From positions 1-12,166 of the forward strand of contig JAJAZM010000080.1 of the NCBI GenBank assembly GCA_026785645.1: 12,166 nt of DNA, read 5' to 3'. Below the pieces are notes generated by a model. The model was not told the DNA's origin. It worked only from the letters and a program-made list of their open reading frames with translations, and did no database searches. Each line of letters begins with the position of its first letter. Position 1 is the first letter of the stretch. Positions 5,416 to 11,947 of this stretch are shown piece after piece. This DNA comes from Sphingomonas bacterium (lineage in GTDB: Bacteria > Pseudomonadota > Alphaproteobacteria > Sphingomonadales > Sphingomonadaceae). Made by a program: the position numbers and the translations under genes.

Positions 5416-7023
5416 TCAGTCCCGCCCGACCATCGCCTCGGCCCCCGCAAAGCGGTAATCCTTGAACCGTTCGCGCAGGGTTTTTTTCGACAATTTGCCG
5501 GTCGCGGTGTGGGGCAGCTCGTCGACGAATTCGATCGCGTCGGGCAGCCACCATTTGGCGACTTGGGTCGAAAGAAACTGGCGCAGTTCGTCGCGGTCGA
5601 CGGTGCAGCCGTCGCGGCACACCACTACCAGCAATGGTCGCTCATCCCATTTGGGGTGGGCAATGCCGATCGCCGCCGCCTCGGCCACGCCGTCGAAGCC
5701 GACCGCGGCATTTTCGAGCTCGATCGAGCTGATCCACTCGCCGCCCGACTTGATTACATCCTTCGACCGATCGGTGATCTGCATCGTCCCGTCGGGGTGG
5801 AGCGCGGCGACATCCCCGGTGTCGAACCAATTGTCGCTATCGGCGGCGTCGGCGTCTTCCTTGAAGTATCGCCGCACCACCCATGGCCCGCGGACCTGCA
5901 AATCGCCGCTATGCTTGCCGTCGCGCGGCAGCACGGCGCCGCCCTCGTCGACGATGCGCATCTCGATCCCGAACGGGACTCGGCCCTGGCGGCAGATGAA
6001 GTCGACCTGTTCCTCGTCGGTCATGTCGTCCCAATTGGCCGGCGGTGCGCCCATCGATCCGATCGGCGAGGTTTCGGTCATCCCCCAGGCGTGACCGACA
6101 TGGACTCCGCGCTTCCTGAACCACTCGACCATCGCGCGCGGCGCGGCCGATCCGCCGATCGTCACCGACTGCAGATCGGCAAGCCCGTCGCCGGTGCGCT
6201 CGATATGCTCGATCATCCCCAGCCAGACGGTCGGGACGCCTGCCGAATGGCTGACTTTTTCGTCGCGGAACAGGTCGCTTAATTGCGCCGGTCTATAATC
6301 CGCCGACAGCACCAATTTGCAACCGGTGAGCGGCGCTGCCCACGGGATCCCCCAGGCATTGGCGTGGAACATCGGGACGATCGGCATCACCACCGATCGT
6401 GCCGACAGGTTGAAGCAATCGGGTGCGACCTCGGCCAATGCATGCAGCAACGCCGAGCGATGTTCGTACAGCACGCCCTTGGGATTGCCGGTGGTACCGC
6501 TGGTGTAGCACAGGCCGCACGGGTCGCGTTCGTCGCCCTCGTGCCAGACGTAATTTCCAGCATAGGCACCGATCCAGTCGGCGAATTCATCCTCGACGCA
6601 AATAAAGCGTTCGATCGTCGTCCATTGCGGCTTTAGGCGCTCGACGAGCGGGGAAAAGGCGCGGTCGTAGATCAGCACGCGATCTTCGGCGTGATTGGCG
6701 ATGTACACGAGCTGATCGTCGAACAGTCGCGGATTGATGGTGTGGAGCACCCCGCCCATGCCGATCGCGCCATACCAGGCGGTGAGGTGCGCGGCGTGAT
6801 TCATTGCCAGCGTCGCGACGCGATCGCCGGGCTTGATACCGATCGCCTCAAGCGCCTGCGCCATCCGCCGCGCGTCGCGGGCGACCTCGCCCCAGCTGGT
6901 GCGGGTGATCGACCCGTCGGCCCACGCGGTTACGATTTCGCGACTGCCATGCTCGCGCTCGGCATGGTCGACCAGCCGCATGACCCGAAGCGGCCAATCC
7001 TGCATTGCTCCCAACCGCATCAT
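5416..7023 (-). CDS. Medium/long-chain fatty-acyl-CoA ligase (AMP-binding family, AlkK-like)
   Basis: A 535-residue ANL-superfamily adenylating enzyme that would activate a fatty acid through an acyl-AMP to acyl-CoA. Motifs in order, counted from this start: ATP-binding P-loop YTSGTTGNPKG (173-183), WGMTETS (313-319), TGD (402-404), the hinge ITDRSKDVIKSGGEWIS, and the C-terminal catalytic lysine in TATGK (K510). The N-terminus (MRLGAMQDWPLRVMRLVDHA) resembles AlkK-type ligases. I chose the ATG at 7023 because GGAGG (7035-7031) lies 7 nt upstream. The GTG at 7029, two codons earlier, is only 1 nt from that site. Chain-length preference cannot be read from the sequence. It lies 79 nt downstream of ybaB with no clear promoter between, so it may be co-transcribed with dnaX-ybaB. 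Confidence 0.92.
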   Translation of the reverse strand: MMRLGAMQDWPLRVMRLVDHAEREHGSREIVTAWADGSITRTSWGEVARDARRMAQALEAIGIKPGDRVATLAMNHAAHLTAWYGAIGMGGVLHTINPRLFDDQLVYIANHAEDRVLIYDRAFSPLVERLKPQWTTIERFICVEDEFADWIGAYAGNYVWHEGDERDPCGLCYTSGTTGNPKGVLYEHRSALLHALAEVAPDCFNLSARSVVMPIVPMFHANAWGIPWAAPLTGCKLVLSADYRPAQLSDLFRDEKVSHSAGVPTVWLGMIEHIERTGDGLADLQSVTIGGSAAPRAMVEWFRKRGVHVGHAWGMTETSPIGSMGAPPANWDDMTDEEQVDFICRQGRVPFGIEMRIVDEGGAVLPRDGKHSGDLQVRGPWVVRRYFKEDADAADSDNWFDTGDVAALHPDGTMQITDRSKDVIKSGGEWISSIELENAAVGFDGVAEAAAIGIAHPKWDERPLLVVVCRDGCTVDRDELRQFLSTQVAKWWLPDAIEFVDELPHTATGKLSKKTLRERFKDYRFAGAEAMVGRD

Positions 7024-7102
7024 CTCCACGCCTCCAACAATCGACCGAGCGCGGCAATCATCGTTGGTTACGCGGGACGGCGCAAGTGGCGGTTTAACGC
7101 CA

Positions 7103-7432
7103 TTAGAAGGGCATTTTGAAGCCCGGCGGAAGCGGCAGGCCCGCGCTCATTTTCTGCATTTCCGCATTGGCCGCGACATCGGCCTTGGCCTTGGCGTCGT
7201 TCAATGCGGCGGTGATCAGATCCTCGAGCATCGACTTCTCCGACACCGCCATCAGGCTGTCATCGATCGAAACGCCGATCATGCGGCCCTTGGCGCTGGT
7301 GCGGATCTTGACCAGTCCGCCGCCGGCGACACCCTCGACTTCGACGTTGTCGAGATTGTCCTGCGCTTTCTGCAGCTCGGCCTGCGCATTTTGCGCCATT
7401 TCCATGATTTTTTCGAGGTCGAGGTCGGGCAT
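7103..7432 (-). CDS. ybaB: YbaB/EbfC family nucleoid-associated protein
   Basis: A 109-residue small DNA-binding protein. It has the family layout: an N-terminal amphipathic helix (LEKIMEMAQNAQAELQKAQD), the VEVEGVAGGGLVKIRTSAKG strand pair, GVSIDDSL, an LEDLITAALNDAKAKAD helix, and a Gly/Pro-rich tail (SAGLPLPPGFKMPF). Homologues form dimers that bind DNA and compact the nucleoid. The ATG at 7432 is only 3 nt after the dnaX stop, so the two genes are translated from one mRNA. AAAGG lies 10 nt upstream, inside the end of dnaX. The dnaX-ybaB order is widely conserved and supports the call. Confidence 0.95.
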   Translation of the reverse strand: MPDLDLEKIMEMAQNAQAELQKAQDNLDNVEVEGVAGGGLVKIRTSAKGRMIGVSIDDSLMAVSEKSMLEDLITAALNDAKAKADVAANAEMQKMSAGLPLPPGFKMPF

Positions 7433-7435
7433 GGT

Positions 7436-9085
7436 TCAGGCACCTTTCGAGTGAGTGATGGAATCGAGGCTGGCTTCGGGGAAGGCATCGAGCAAGGCAC
7501 GGACGTCGGGCTCGGCGAGCACGTCGGCGCGGACCTGCTCCTCGGCGATCCGCTCCTGCTGCTGCAGCGACGGCTCGCCCCCGGCATCGGTAAAGCTCAC
7601 CGCCCAGGTCGTGCCGGTGACGTCCTTGGCGGCGGCGGCCAGTTCACGCGGAAATTCGGGGCCGAGCGGGCGCAACGGGCGCAGCACGATCTCGCCCGGC
7701 CCGAACCGCACCAGGCCGACCTGGTCGCGCAATTGCAGCCCGAGGATGCGCTTGCCCGCGCCTTCGATCGCACCGATCAGATCGTTAAAGGTCACCACCG
7801 ACGCGCTTGCTGCAGGCCGGGCAGGCGACGCAGACGGGGCGGCGCTCGGCACAGCCGCACTCCCCTGCCCGCCAGCCAGTCGCGCCAGCAAGGTCGCGGG
7901 ATCGGGCAAATCGGCGGCATGGACCAGCCGCAGCAGCGCCATCGCCGCCGCTTCATTGGGGTCGGGCGCAATCGCGACGTCCTGCAGCCCCTTCAACAGC
8001 AATTGCCACAAACGGTGGATCGCTCCCCAGCCAAGCTTGCCCGCCCACTCCGCTGCGGCCTCGCGCTCCTCTGCCGATTGCAGCACATCGCCACTCGCCC
8101 CGGCCTTGGCGCGGGTCACGCTGTGCACCGCCTCCATCAGCCCGCGGATCAGCGATGCCGGGTCGATCCCGAGGCTATGCGCCTCGTCGAGCTGGGTCAG
8201 CACCGCCGCCGCATCCCCCGCCAGCAACACCTCGAGCATCCGCCGGGTCCGCCCGCGATCGGCCAGCCCGAGCATTGCTCTGACATCATCTGCAGCAACC
8301 CGGCCCTCGCCATGCGCAATCGCCTGGTCGAGGATCGACAGCCCGTCGCGCGCCGATCCCTCGGCCGCGCGGGCGATGACCTGCACCGCCTCCTCCTCGA
8401 CCTCGACCCCCTCTTTCCGCGACACTTCGGCGAAATGCGCAGCGAGCAGTTCGGCAGGGATCCGGCGCAGGTCGAACCGCTGGCAGCGCGACAAGACGGT
8501 GACCGGCACCTTGCCCACTTCGGTGGTCGCGAAAATGAACTTCACATGTTCAGGCGGTTCCTCAAGAGTCTTGAGCAACGCATTGAAAGCGCCCTTGGAA
8601 AGCATGTGCACTTCATCGATGATGTAAATCTTGTAGCGCGCCGACACCGACGAATAGCGCACCGCCTCGATGATCTCTCGGACATTATCGACCCCGGTGT
8701 GCGATGCCGCATCCATCTCGATCACGTCGATATGCCGCCCCTCGGCGATCGCGACGCACGGCTCGCAAATTCCGCACGGATCGATCGTCGGCCCCCCGCT
8801 GCCATCGGGCCCGATGCAGTTCAAGGCCTTGGCGATCAGTCGCGCGGTCGAAGTCTTGCCCACCCCGCGCACCCCGGTCAGCAGGAAAGCATGCGCGATC
8901 CGCCCGCGCGCGATCGCATTGCCGAGCGTGGTGACCATCGCATCCTGCCCGATCAGCTCGTCGAACGACTGCGGTCGATATTTGCGCGCCAGCACGCGAT
9001 AGGGCGACGCCTTGGTCGGCTTGGGCAAGTCGGGCAGGTCGAGGCCGAGTCCGGGCTCGTCGGCGGAAGGTGGGGAATCGCTCAT
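7436..9085 (-). CDS. dnaX: DNA polymerase III subunit gamma/tau (clamp-loader ATPase)
   Basis: A 549-residue protein starting at the ATG at 9085 (MSDSPPSADEPGLGL). The conserved part begins YRVLARKYRPQSFDELIGQ, then Walker A GVRGVGKTS (71-79), four zinc-binding cysteines (C90, C104, C107, C110), Walker B YIIDEVH (154-160) and sensor SRCQRFDLRR (from 199). Clamp-loader domains II and III follow, then an Ala/Pro/Ser-rich linker (about 445-470) and a C-terminal tau-type region. It loads the beta clamp and links polymerases at the fork. I saw no A-rich slippery heptamer, so a separate gamma product by frameshift is not supported. The frame stays open 58 codons further upstream, but that stretch runs through the SRP RNA and is not coding. 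No ribosome binding site precedes the ATG. Confidence 0.96.
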   Translation of the reverse strand: MSDSPPSADEPGLGLDLPDLPKPTKASPYRVLARKYRPQSFDELIGQDAMVTTLGNAIARGRIAHAFLLTGVRGVGKTSTARLIAKALNCIGPDGSGGPTIDPCGICEPCVAIAEGRHIDVIEMDAASHTGVDNVREIIEAVRYSSVSARYKIYIIDEVHMLSKGAFNALLKTLEEPPEHVKFIFATTEVGKVPVTVLSRCQRFDLRRIPAELLAAHFAEVSRKEGVEVEEEAVQVIARAAEGSARDGLSILDQAIAHGEGRVAADDVRAMLGLADRGRTRRMLEVLLAGDAAAVLTQLDEAHSLGIDPASLIRGLMEAVHSVTRAKAGASGDVLQSAEEREAAAEWAGKLGWGAIHRLWQLLLKGLQDVAIAPDPNEAAAMALLRLVHAADLPDPATLLARLAGGQGSAAVPSAAPSASPARPAASASVVTFNDLIGAIEGAGKRILGLQLRDQVGLVRFGPGEIVLRPLRPLGPEFPRELAAAAKDVTGTTWAVSFTDAGGEPSLQQQERIAEEQVRADVLAEPDVRALLDAFPEASLDSITHSKGA

Positions 9086-9093
9086 TGCGCGCC

Positions 9094-9122
9094 AGTCTAC
9101 TGGTCGCGCAGCGCGTTGTCGA
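9094..9122 (-). promoter_or_regulatory. Predicted dnaX promoter giving a leaderless or near-leaderless mRNA
   Basis: On the minus strand TCGACA (9122-9117; 5 of 6 to TTGACA) is followed after 17 nt by TAGACT (9099-9094; 4 of 6 to TATAAT). The ATG begins 9 nt after the -10, so the start of transcription would fall within 0-2 nt of the start codon. That fits the absence of a Shine-Dalgarno sequence. Confidence 0.45.
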
Positions 9123-9128
9123 AGGTGT

Positions 9129-9134
9129 AAAAAA
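9129..9134 (-). terminator. T-run terminator of the SRP RNA
   Basis: Six consecutive T residues on the minus strand follow the closing helix of the SRP RNA (CTTCC then ACC then T6). This acts as an intrinsic terminator just before the dnaX promoter. Confidence 0.7.
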
Positions 9135-9226
9135 GGTGGAAGCCGACGACCCGGGACGAAATCGTTGTGGCTGCTTCCTTCCGGATCTGACCAGGTTGGC
9201 GACAATCCCGCCCGCCGACTTCCAGG
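9134..9226 (-). ncRNA. ffs: Small bacterial signal recognition particle RNA (4.5S/Ffs)
   Basis: Read on the minus strand, 9192-9169 contains the nearly invariant SRP domain IV core: GGTCAGATCCGGAAGGAAGC followed by AGCC, with the GGAA tetraloop. Flanking sequences pair into a long rod: GGAAGTCGGCG at the 5' end with CGTCGGCTTCC at the 3' end, using G-U pairs. A T6 run follows (9134-9129), so the rod plus T-run forms its own terminator. The RNA binds Ffh and guides membrane proteins to the translocon. Size, about 90-95 nt, fits the small bacterial class. The ends are estimated from helix closure and the promoter. Its place just upstream of dnaX is common in Alphaproteobacteria. Confidence 0.95.
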
Positions 9227-9230
9227 GGCG

Positions 9231-9259
9231 CATATGGCGAGCGATGCCGCCCAGTGCAA
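9231..9259 (-). promoter_or_regulatory. Predicted promoter of the SRP RNA gene
   Basis: On the minus strand TTGCAC (9259-9254) and CATATG (9236-9231) are separated by 17 nt. A start 7-8 nt beyond the -10 (9224-9223) coincides with the GGAAG that opens the closing helix of the SRP RNA. The hexamers are modest matches, but the geometry fits. The promoter lies partly in the 3' end of the ferredoxin operon's non-coding tail. Confidence 0.5.
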
Positions 9260-9266
9260 GCGCCGC

Positions 9267-9602
9267 TTACCGCCCCAGCCAGTTATGCGCCCCGCCCGGC
9301 ATCCGCACCGTCAGCGTCTCCATCTCTGCCGTCAACTCGATCTGGCACGCCAGCCGCGACGTTCCAGTGACATGCGCGGCAAGGTCGAGCAGATCATCCT
9401 CCTCCTCGCTCGCCCGCGGCAACCTGGCGAAATCCTCCGGCGCGACGATCACGTGGCAGGTCGAGCAGGCCATCGCCCCCTCGCACGCACCCTCGAGCGG
9501 CTGGCCATTGTCCTGCGCGACATGGAGCAGCAACGCGCCCGTCTCGGCCTCGACCTCGCGCTCGAGTTCGCCGTAAATGTTGAGGAACCGAACGAGCGTC
9601 AC
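9267..9602 (-). CDS. [2Fe-2S] ferredoxin, adrenodoxin/Isc type
   Basis: A 111-residue electron carrier. The cluster ligands are all present: C40, C46 and C49 in GACEGAMACSTCH (Cx5Cx2C), and C86 in SRLACQIEL. The context LLHVAQDNGQPLEGACEG and the acidic EEEDDLLDLA helix are typical of the Isc/adrenodoxin type, which supplies electrons for Fe-S cluster assembly. I place the start at the GTG at 9602, whose GTGA overlaps the TGA of the upstream desulfurase. The frame is open further upstream, but that part lies inside the desulfurase gene and has no ferredoxin homology. It is the third gene of a coupled operon with two NifS-type desulfurases. Confidence 0.93.
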   Translation of the reverse strand: MTLVRFLNIYGELEREVEAETGALLLHVAQDNGQPLEGACEGAMACSTCHVIVAPEDFARLPRASEEEDDLLDLAAHVTGTSRLACQIELTAEMETLTVRMPGGAHNWLGR

Positions 9603-10711
9603 GCCGCGAATCTCGTTTGCGCTTCGGCGGTCGCCGCAATCGTGCGGCACGCCGAAACCAGTTCGGCCTCCCCGGTGTAGCGCCCGAAGCCCAACCGGAT
9701 CGACGACCGCGCCTGGCGGTCGCTCAACCCGATCGCGCGCAGCACATGGCTCGGGCGTCCTGAACCGGAAGCGCAGGCCGATCCCAGCGAGAATGCCAGG
9801 TTGCGGAGTTCGCCGATCAGCCGCGCCGCATCGAGCCCCTCGCGATGGAGATTGAGATTGCCGAGATAGCGATGCTCGATGCCGCCATTGAGCGTCCATC
9901 CGTCGCCAAGCGTCGCCAATGCAACCTCGAACAAGCGCGCGACATGGCTCAGATCCCGCGCCCGGCGTTCATTGGCGATCCGTGCCGCCGTCCCAAGCCC
10001 GACGCACAAGGCCGGCGACAAGGTCCCCGATCGCAACCCAGCCTCCTGACCGCCGCCGTGAAGCAAGGGCGCGGGCTCATGGCCCTTGCGGATCCACAAG
10101 CCGCCTACCCCCTTGGGCCCGTGGATCTTGTGCCCCGAAATCGCGATCAGGTCGGCCGCTTCGGGCAAATCGATCCGCCCGAACCCCTGCACCGCATCGC
10201 ACAACATCACCGCGCCGACATTGTGCGCCAGTTCGGCCAACTCGGCGACCGGCTGGATCGTCCCGATCTCGTTGTTGATCATCATCGCCGCGACCAGCGC
10301 GGTGCGCGTGTCGATCGCTTCCTCCGCCTCGGCCAGGTCGACCCGACCGTCGGCCCCGACCGGCAGACGAATCACCTGATAGCCCCGCCCCTCGAGCCAT
10401 TCGGCGCTGTCGAGCACGGCGGCATGTTCGGTGGCGATGGTCACGATCTTGCGCCGCTCGCTTTTCTCGATCGTCCCCTTGATCGCCCAGTTCAATGCTT
10501 CGGTCGCGCCGCTGGTGAAGATGAATCGCCCCTCGTCGAGCCCGACTTCGGTTAGCACCTGGTCGCGGGCATGGTCGACCGCTGCCGCCGCCTCGGCCCC
10601 CCACCGCGAGGGCGAATGCGGATTGGCATATTTCTCCTCGATCCACGGCCGCATCGCCGCCGCAACTTCGGGCGCAAGCGGCGTGGTCGCCTGGTAATCG
10701 AGGTAGATCAT
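9599..10711 (-). CDS. Cysteine desulfurase, NifS/IscS family (second of a tandem pair)
   Basis: A 370-residue PLP enzyme that removes sulfur from L-cysteine as a protein-bound persulfide. Features: N-terminal YLDYQATTPLAPEV, TEH with the PLP-stacking H96, SGHKIHGPKG with Schiff-base lysine K195, and SLGSACASGSGRPSHVL with the sulfur-carrying C313 in its mobile loop. The catalytic loop SACASG is the class-I (NifS/IscS) form rather than SufS. It lacks the long C-terminus of classical IscS, which is about 400 residues. Its ATG overlaps the upstream paralogue's stop by ATGA (10708-10711), and it overlaps the ferredoxin start by 4 nt, so the three are translationally coupled. It likely provides sulfur for Fe-S clusters; tRNA thiolation is an alternative. 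Confidence 0.93.
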   Translation of the reverse strand: MIYLDYQATTPLAPEVAAAMRPWIEEKYANPHSPSRWGAEAAAAVDHARDQVLTEVGLDEGRFIFTSGATEALNWAIKGTIEKSERRKIVTIATEHAAVLDSAEWLEGRGYQVIRLPVGADGRVDLAEAEEAIDTRTALVAAMMINNEIGTIQPVAELAELAHNVGAVMLCDAVQGFGRIDLPEAADLIAISGHKIHGPKGVGGLWIRKGHEPAPLLHGGGQEAGLRSGTLSPALCVGLGTAARIANERRARDLSHVARLFEVALATLGDGWTLNGGIEHRYLGNLNLHREGLDAARLIGELRNLAFSLGSACASGSGRPSHVLRAIGLSDRQARSSIRLGFGRYTGEAELVSACRTIAATAEAQTRFAA

Positions 10712-11784
10712 GCCGCCTGACTCGGGCGGAACCGCGCCGCGATCCGACCGAATTCGGCAAGGAAAGCGTCAACCTCGGCCTTGCTCGTGTCGGGTCCAAA
10801 ACTCAGACGGAGGAATCCTGCGGCGACCGCATCGGGCACCGCCATTGCTTCAAGCACATGACTTGCCTTGGCCTTGCCCGAGGCGCAGGCGCTGCCCGCC
10901 GACACCGCAATCCCGGCCAAATCGAGCTGGACCAGCAACGATGCCGAGGTCGCTCCGGGCAGCGAAATTGCGCCAATGGTGGCAACGCGCGGTGCATGTT
11001 CGCCGATCACCGACGCTCCGACCGCCTTGATCCCGGCCTCGAGCCGCTGGCGAAGAACGGCCATGCGGTCCATGTCGTACGGCCGGACAGCGAGCGCGGC
11101 GGCGAACGCCAGCGCGCCCGGCACATCCTGGGTCCCCCGCCGATAGCCCTTCTCCTGGCCGCCGCCGCATGGGCTCAGCGTGCCGAGATCGCGCACCAGC
11201 AAGGCGCCGACCCCGGGCGGGCCGCCCAGCTTGTGCGCGCAGATGGCGATGAAATCGGCGTCCGGAAGCGGCATCTTCGACGCGCCCTGCGCGCAATCGG
11301 CGAGCAGCAGTGATCCGGCTTCGCGGATTTTCCCGGCGATCCGGTCGAGCGGCTGGACGATCCCGGTCTCGTTATTGACCTGCTGAAGCGCGACCAAAGT
11401 CGGACCTTGCGCAAGCACCGCGTCCAGCGCCGCCTCGTCGATCAGCCCGTCCGCTCCGACCGCCATCACACTCGCCCCCTCGCCCATCGCAAACGGCACG
11501 ATGGCATGTTCGGTCGCGCCATAGGCTCGCCCAGCGACGCGGGCGCGGCGGCCGACAATCTCGACCGACTCGCTAGCACCCGAGGTAAAGATGACGTCAT
11601 GCCGCCAGTCGAGCGCTGCCTTGAGCGTGTCGCGAGCTTCTTCGAGCAGGGCGCGCGCGGCGCGGCCTTCGGCATGCGGCGAATTCGGATTGCTCCAAGC
11701 CACCATCCCGCGGACGAAGGCGTCACGTGATTCGGCGATCACCGGCGTGGTCGCGGCATGATCGAAATAGATACGATTGGTCAA
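10708..11784 (-). CDS. Cysteine desulfurase, NifS family (first of a tandem pair)
   Basis: A 358-residue PLP enzyme, a divergent paralogue of its downstream neighbour. It keeps the expected residues: YFDHAATTPV near the start, TEH with H93, CAHKLGGPPGVGALLV with Schiff-base lysine K185, and SAGSACASGKAKASHVLEAM with catalytic C300. The start is a TTG at 11784 with AGGCAGG just upstream. No in-frame ATG is present nearby, and the family alignment begins exactly here, so a rare start codon is used. Tandem desulfurases are also known before iscU in Rickettsia-type isc operons, where the first is less well characterised. This one may assist or regulate the second. A promoter and a repeat array lie upstream. 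Confidence 0.9.
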   Translation of the reverse strand: MTNRIYFDHAATTPVIAESRDAFVRGMVAWSNPNSPHAEGRAARALLEEARDTLKAALDWRHDVIFTSGASESVEIVGRRARVAGRAYGATEHAIVPFAMGEGASVMAVGADGLIDEAALDAVLAQGPTLVALQQVNNETGIVQPLDRIAGKIREAGSLLLADCAQGASKMPLPDADFIAICAHKLGGPPGVGALLVRDLGTLSPCGGGQEKGYRRGTQDVPGALAFAAALAVRPYDMDRMAVLRQRLEAGIKAVGASVIGEHAPRVATIGAISLPGATSASLLVQLDLAGIAVSAGSACASGKAKASHVLEAMAVPDAVAAGFLRLSFGPDTSKAEVDAFLAEFGRIAARFRPSQAA

Positions 11785-11799
11785 AAGCCTGCCTGTCCC

Positions 11800-11842
11800 C
11801 GCGCCTGATGAAACCTCGCGCCTGATTATGCCCGCGCCTGAT
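11800..11842. repeat. Three direct repeats of CGCGCCTGAT
   Basis: Exact 10-bp copies start at 11800, 11817 and 11833, at 17- and 16-nt intervals (about one and a half DNA turns). They lie between the divergent desulfurase and hydrolase genes and overlap the -10 of the predicted desulfurase promoter. This looks like an operator array, but it does not resemble the IscR sites I know. Confidence 0.7.
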
Positions 11843-11854
11843 TAATCCATGCAA
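11825..11854 (-). promoter_or_regulatory. Predicted promoter of the desulfurase-desulfurase-ferredoxin operon
   Basis: On the minus strand TTGCAT (11854-11849) and CATAAT (11830-11825; 5 of 6 to TATAAT) are separated by 18 nt. The transcript would begin about 35 nt before the TTG start. The -10 falls between and across two CGCGCCTGAT repeats, so a protein bound there could block it. Confidence 0.5.
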
Positions 11855-11882
11855 TTGCCAGCGCTCGGCTGGTCCCTATATA
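11855..11882 (+). promoter_or_regulatory. Predicted promoter of the alpha/beta hydrolase gene
   Basis: TTGCCA (11855-11860) and TATATA (11877-11882) are separated by 16 nt. The -35 directly abuts the -35 of the minus-strand promoter (11849-11854). The leader to the ATG would be about 58 nt. Confidence 0.45.
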
Positions 11883-11947
11883 GGCACTGCCCGCGCGGCG
11901 CACCTGCCCGCGTGCCCACCAATCGTCAACCGCGAGCCTTTTATCCC

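Noticed and set aside
7024..7029. GTG start for the acyl-CoA ligase
   Set aside because: It lies only 1 nt from the GGAGG, whereas the ATG at 7023 has 7-nt spacing.
6833..9130. A 765-codon open frame on the plus strand
   Set aside because: It lies antisense to the acyl-CoA ligase, ybaB and dnaX genes. It is rich in Arg/His/Gly as expected for a shadow frame in GC-rich DNA, has no recognisable domain, and the opposite strand has clear homology.
9086..9259. N-terminal extension of DnaX by 58 codons
   Set aside because: The extension runs through the SRP RNA and its terminator, and its sequence is unlike any DnaX N-terminus.
9603..9899. N-terminal extension of the ferredoxin
   Set aside because: This stretch is the end of the desulfurase gene in another frame. 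The ferredoxin fold begins at the GTG at 9602.
9599..10555. Possible second plus-strand protein (9845-10555)
   Set aside because: Antisense to the active-site region of the desulfurase and rich in Arg/Asp/Pro; shadow frame.
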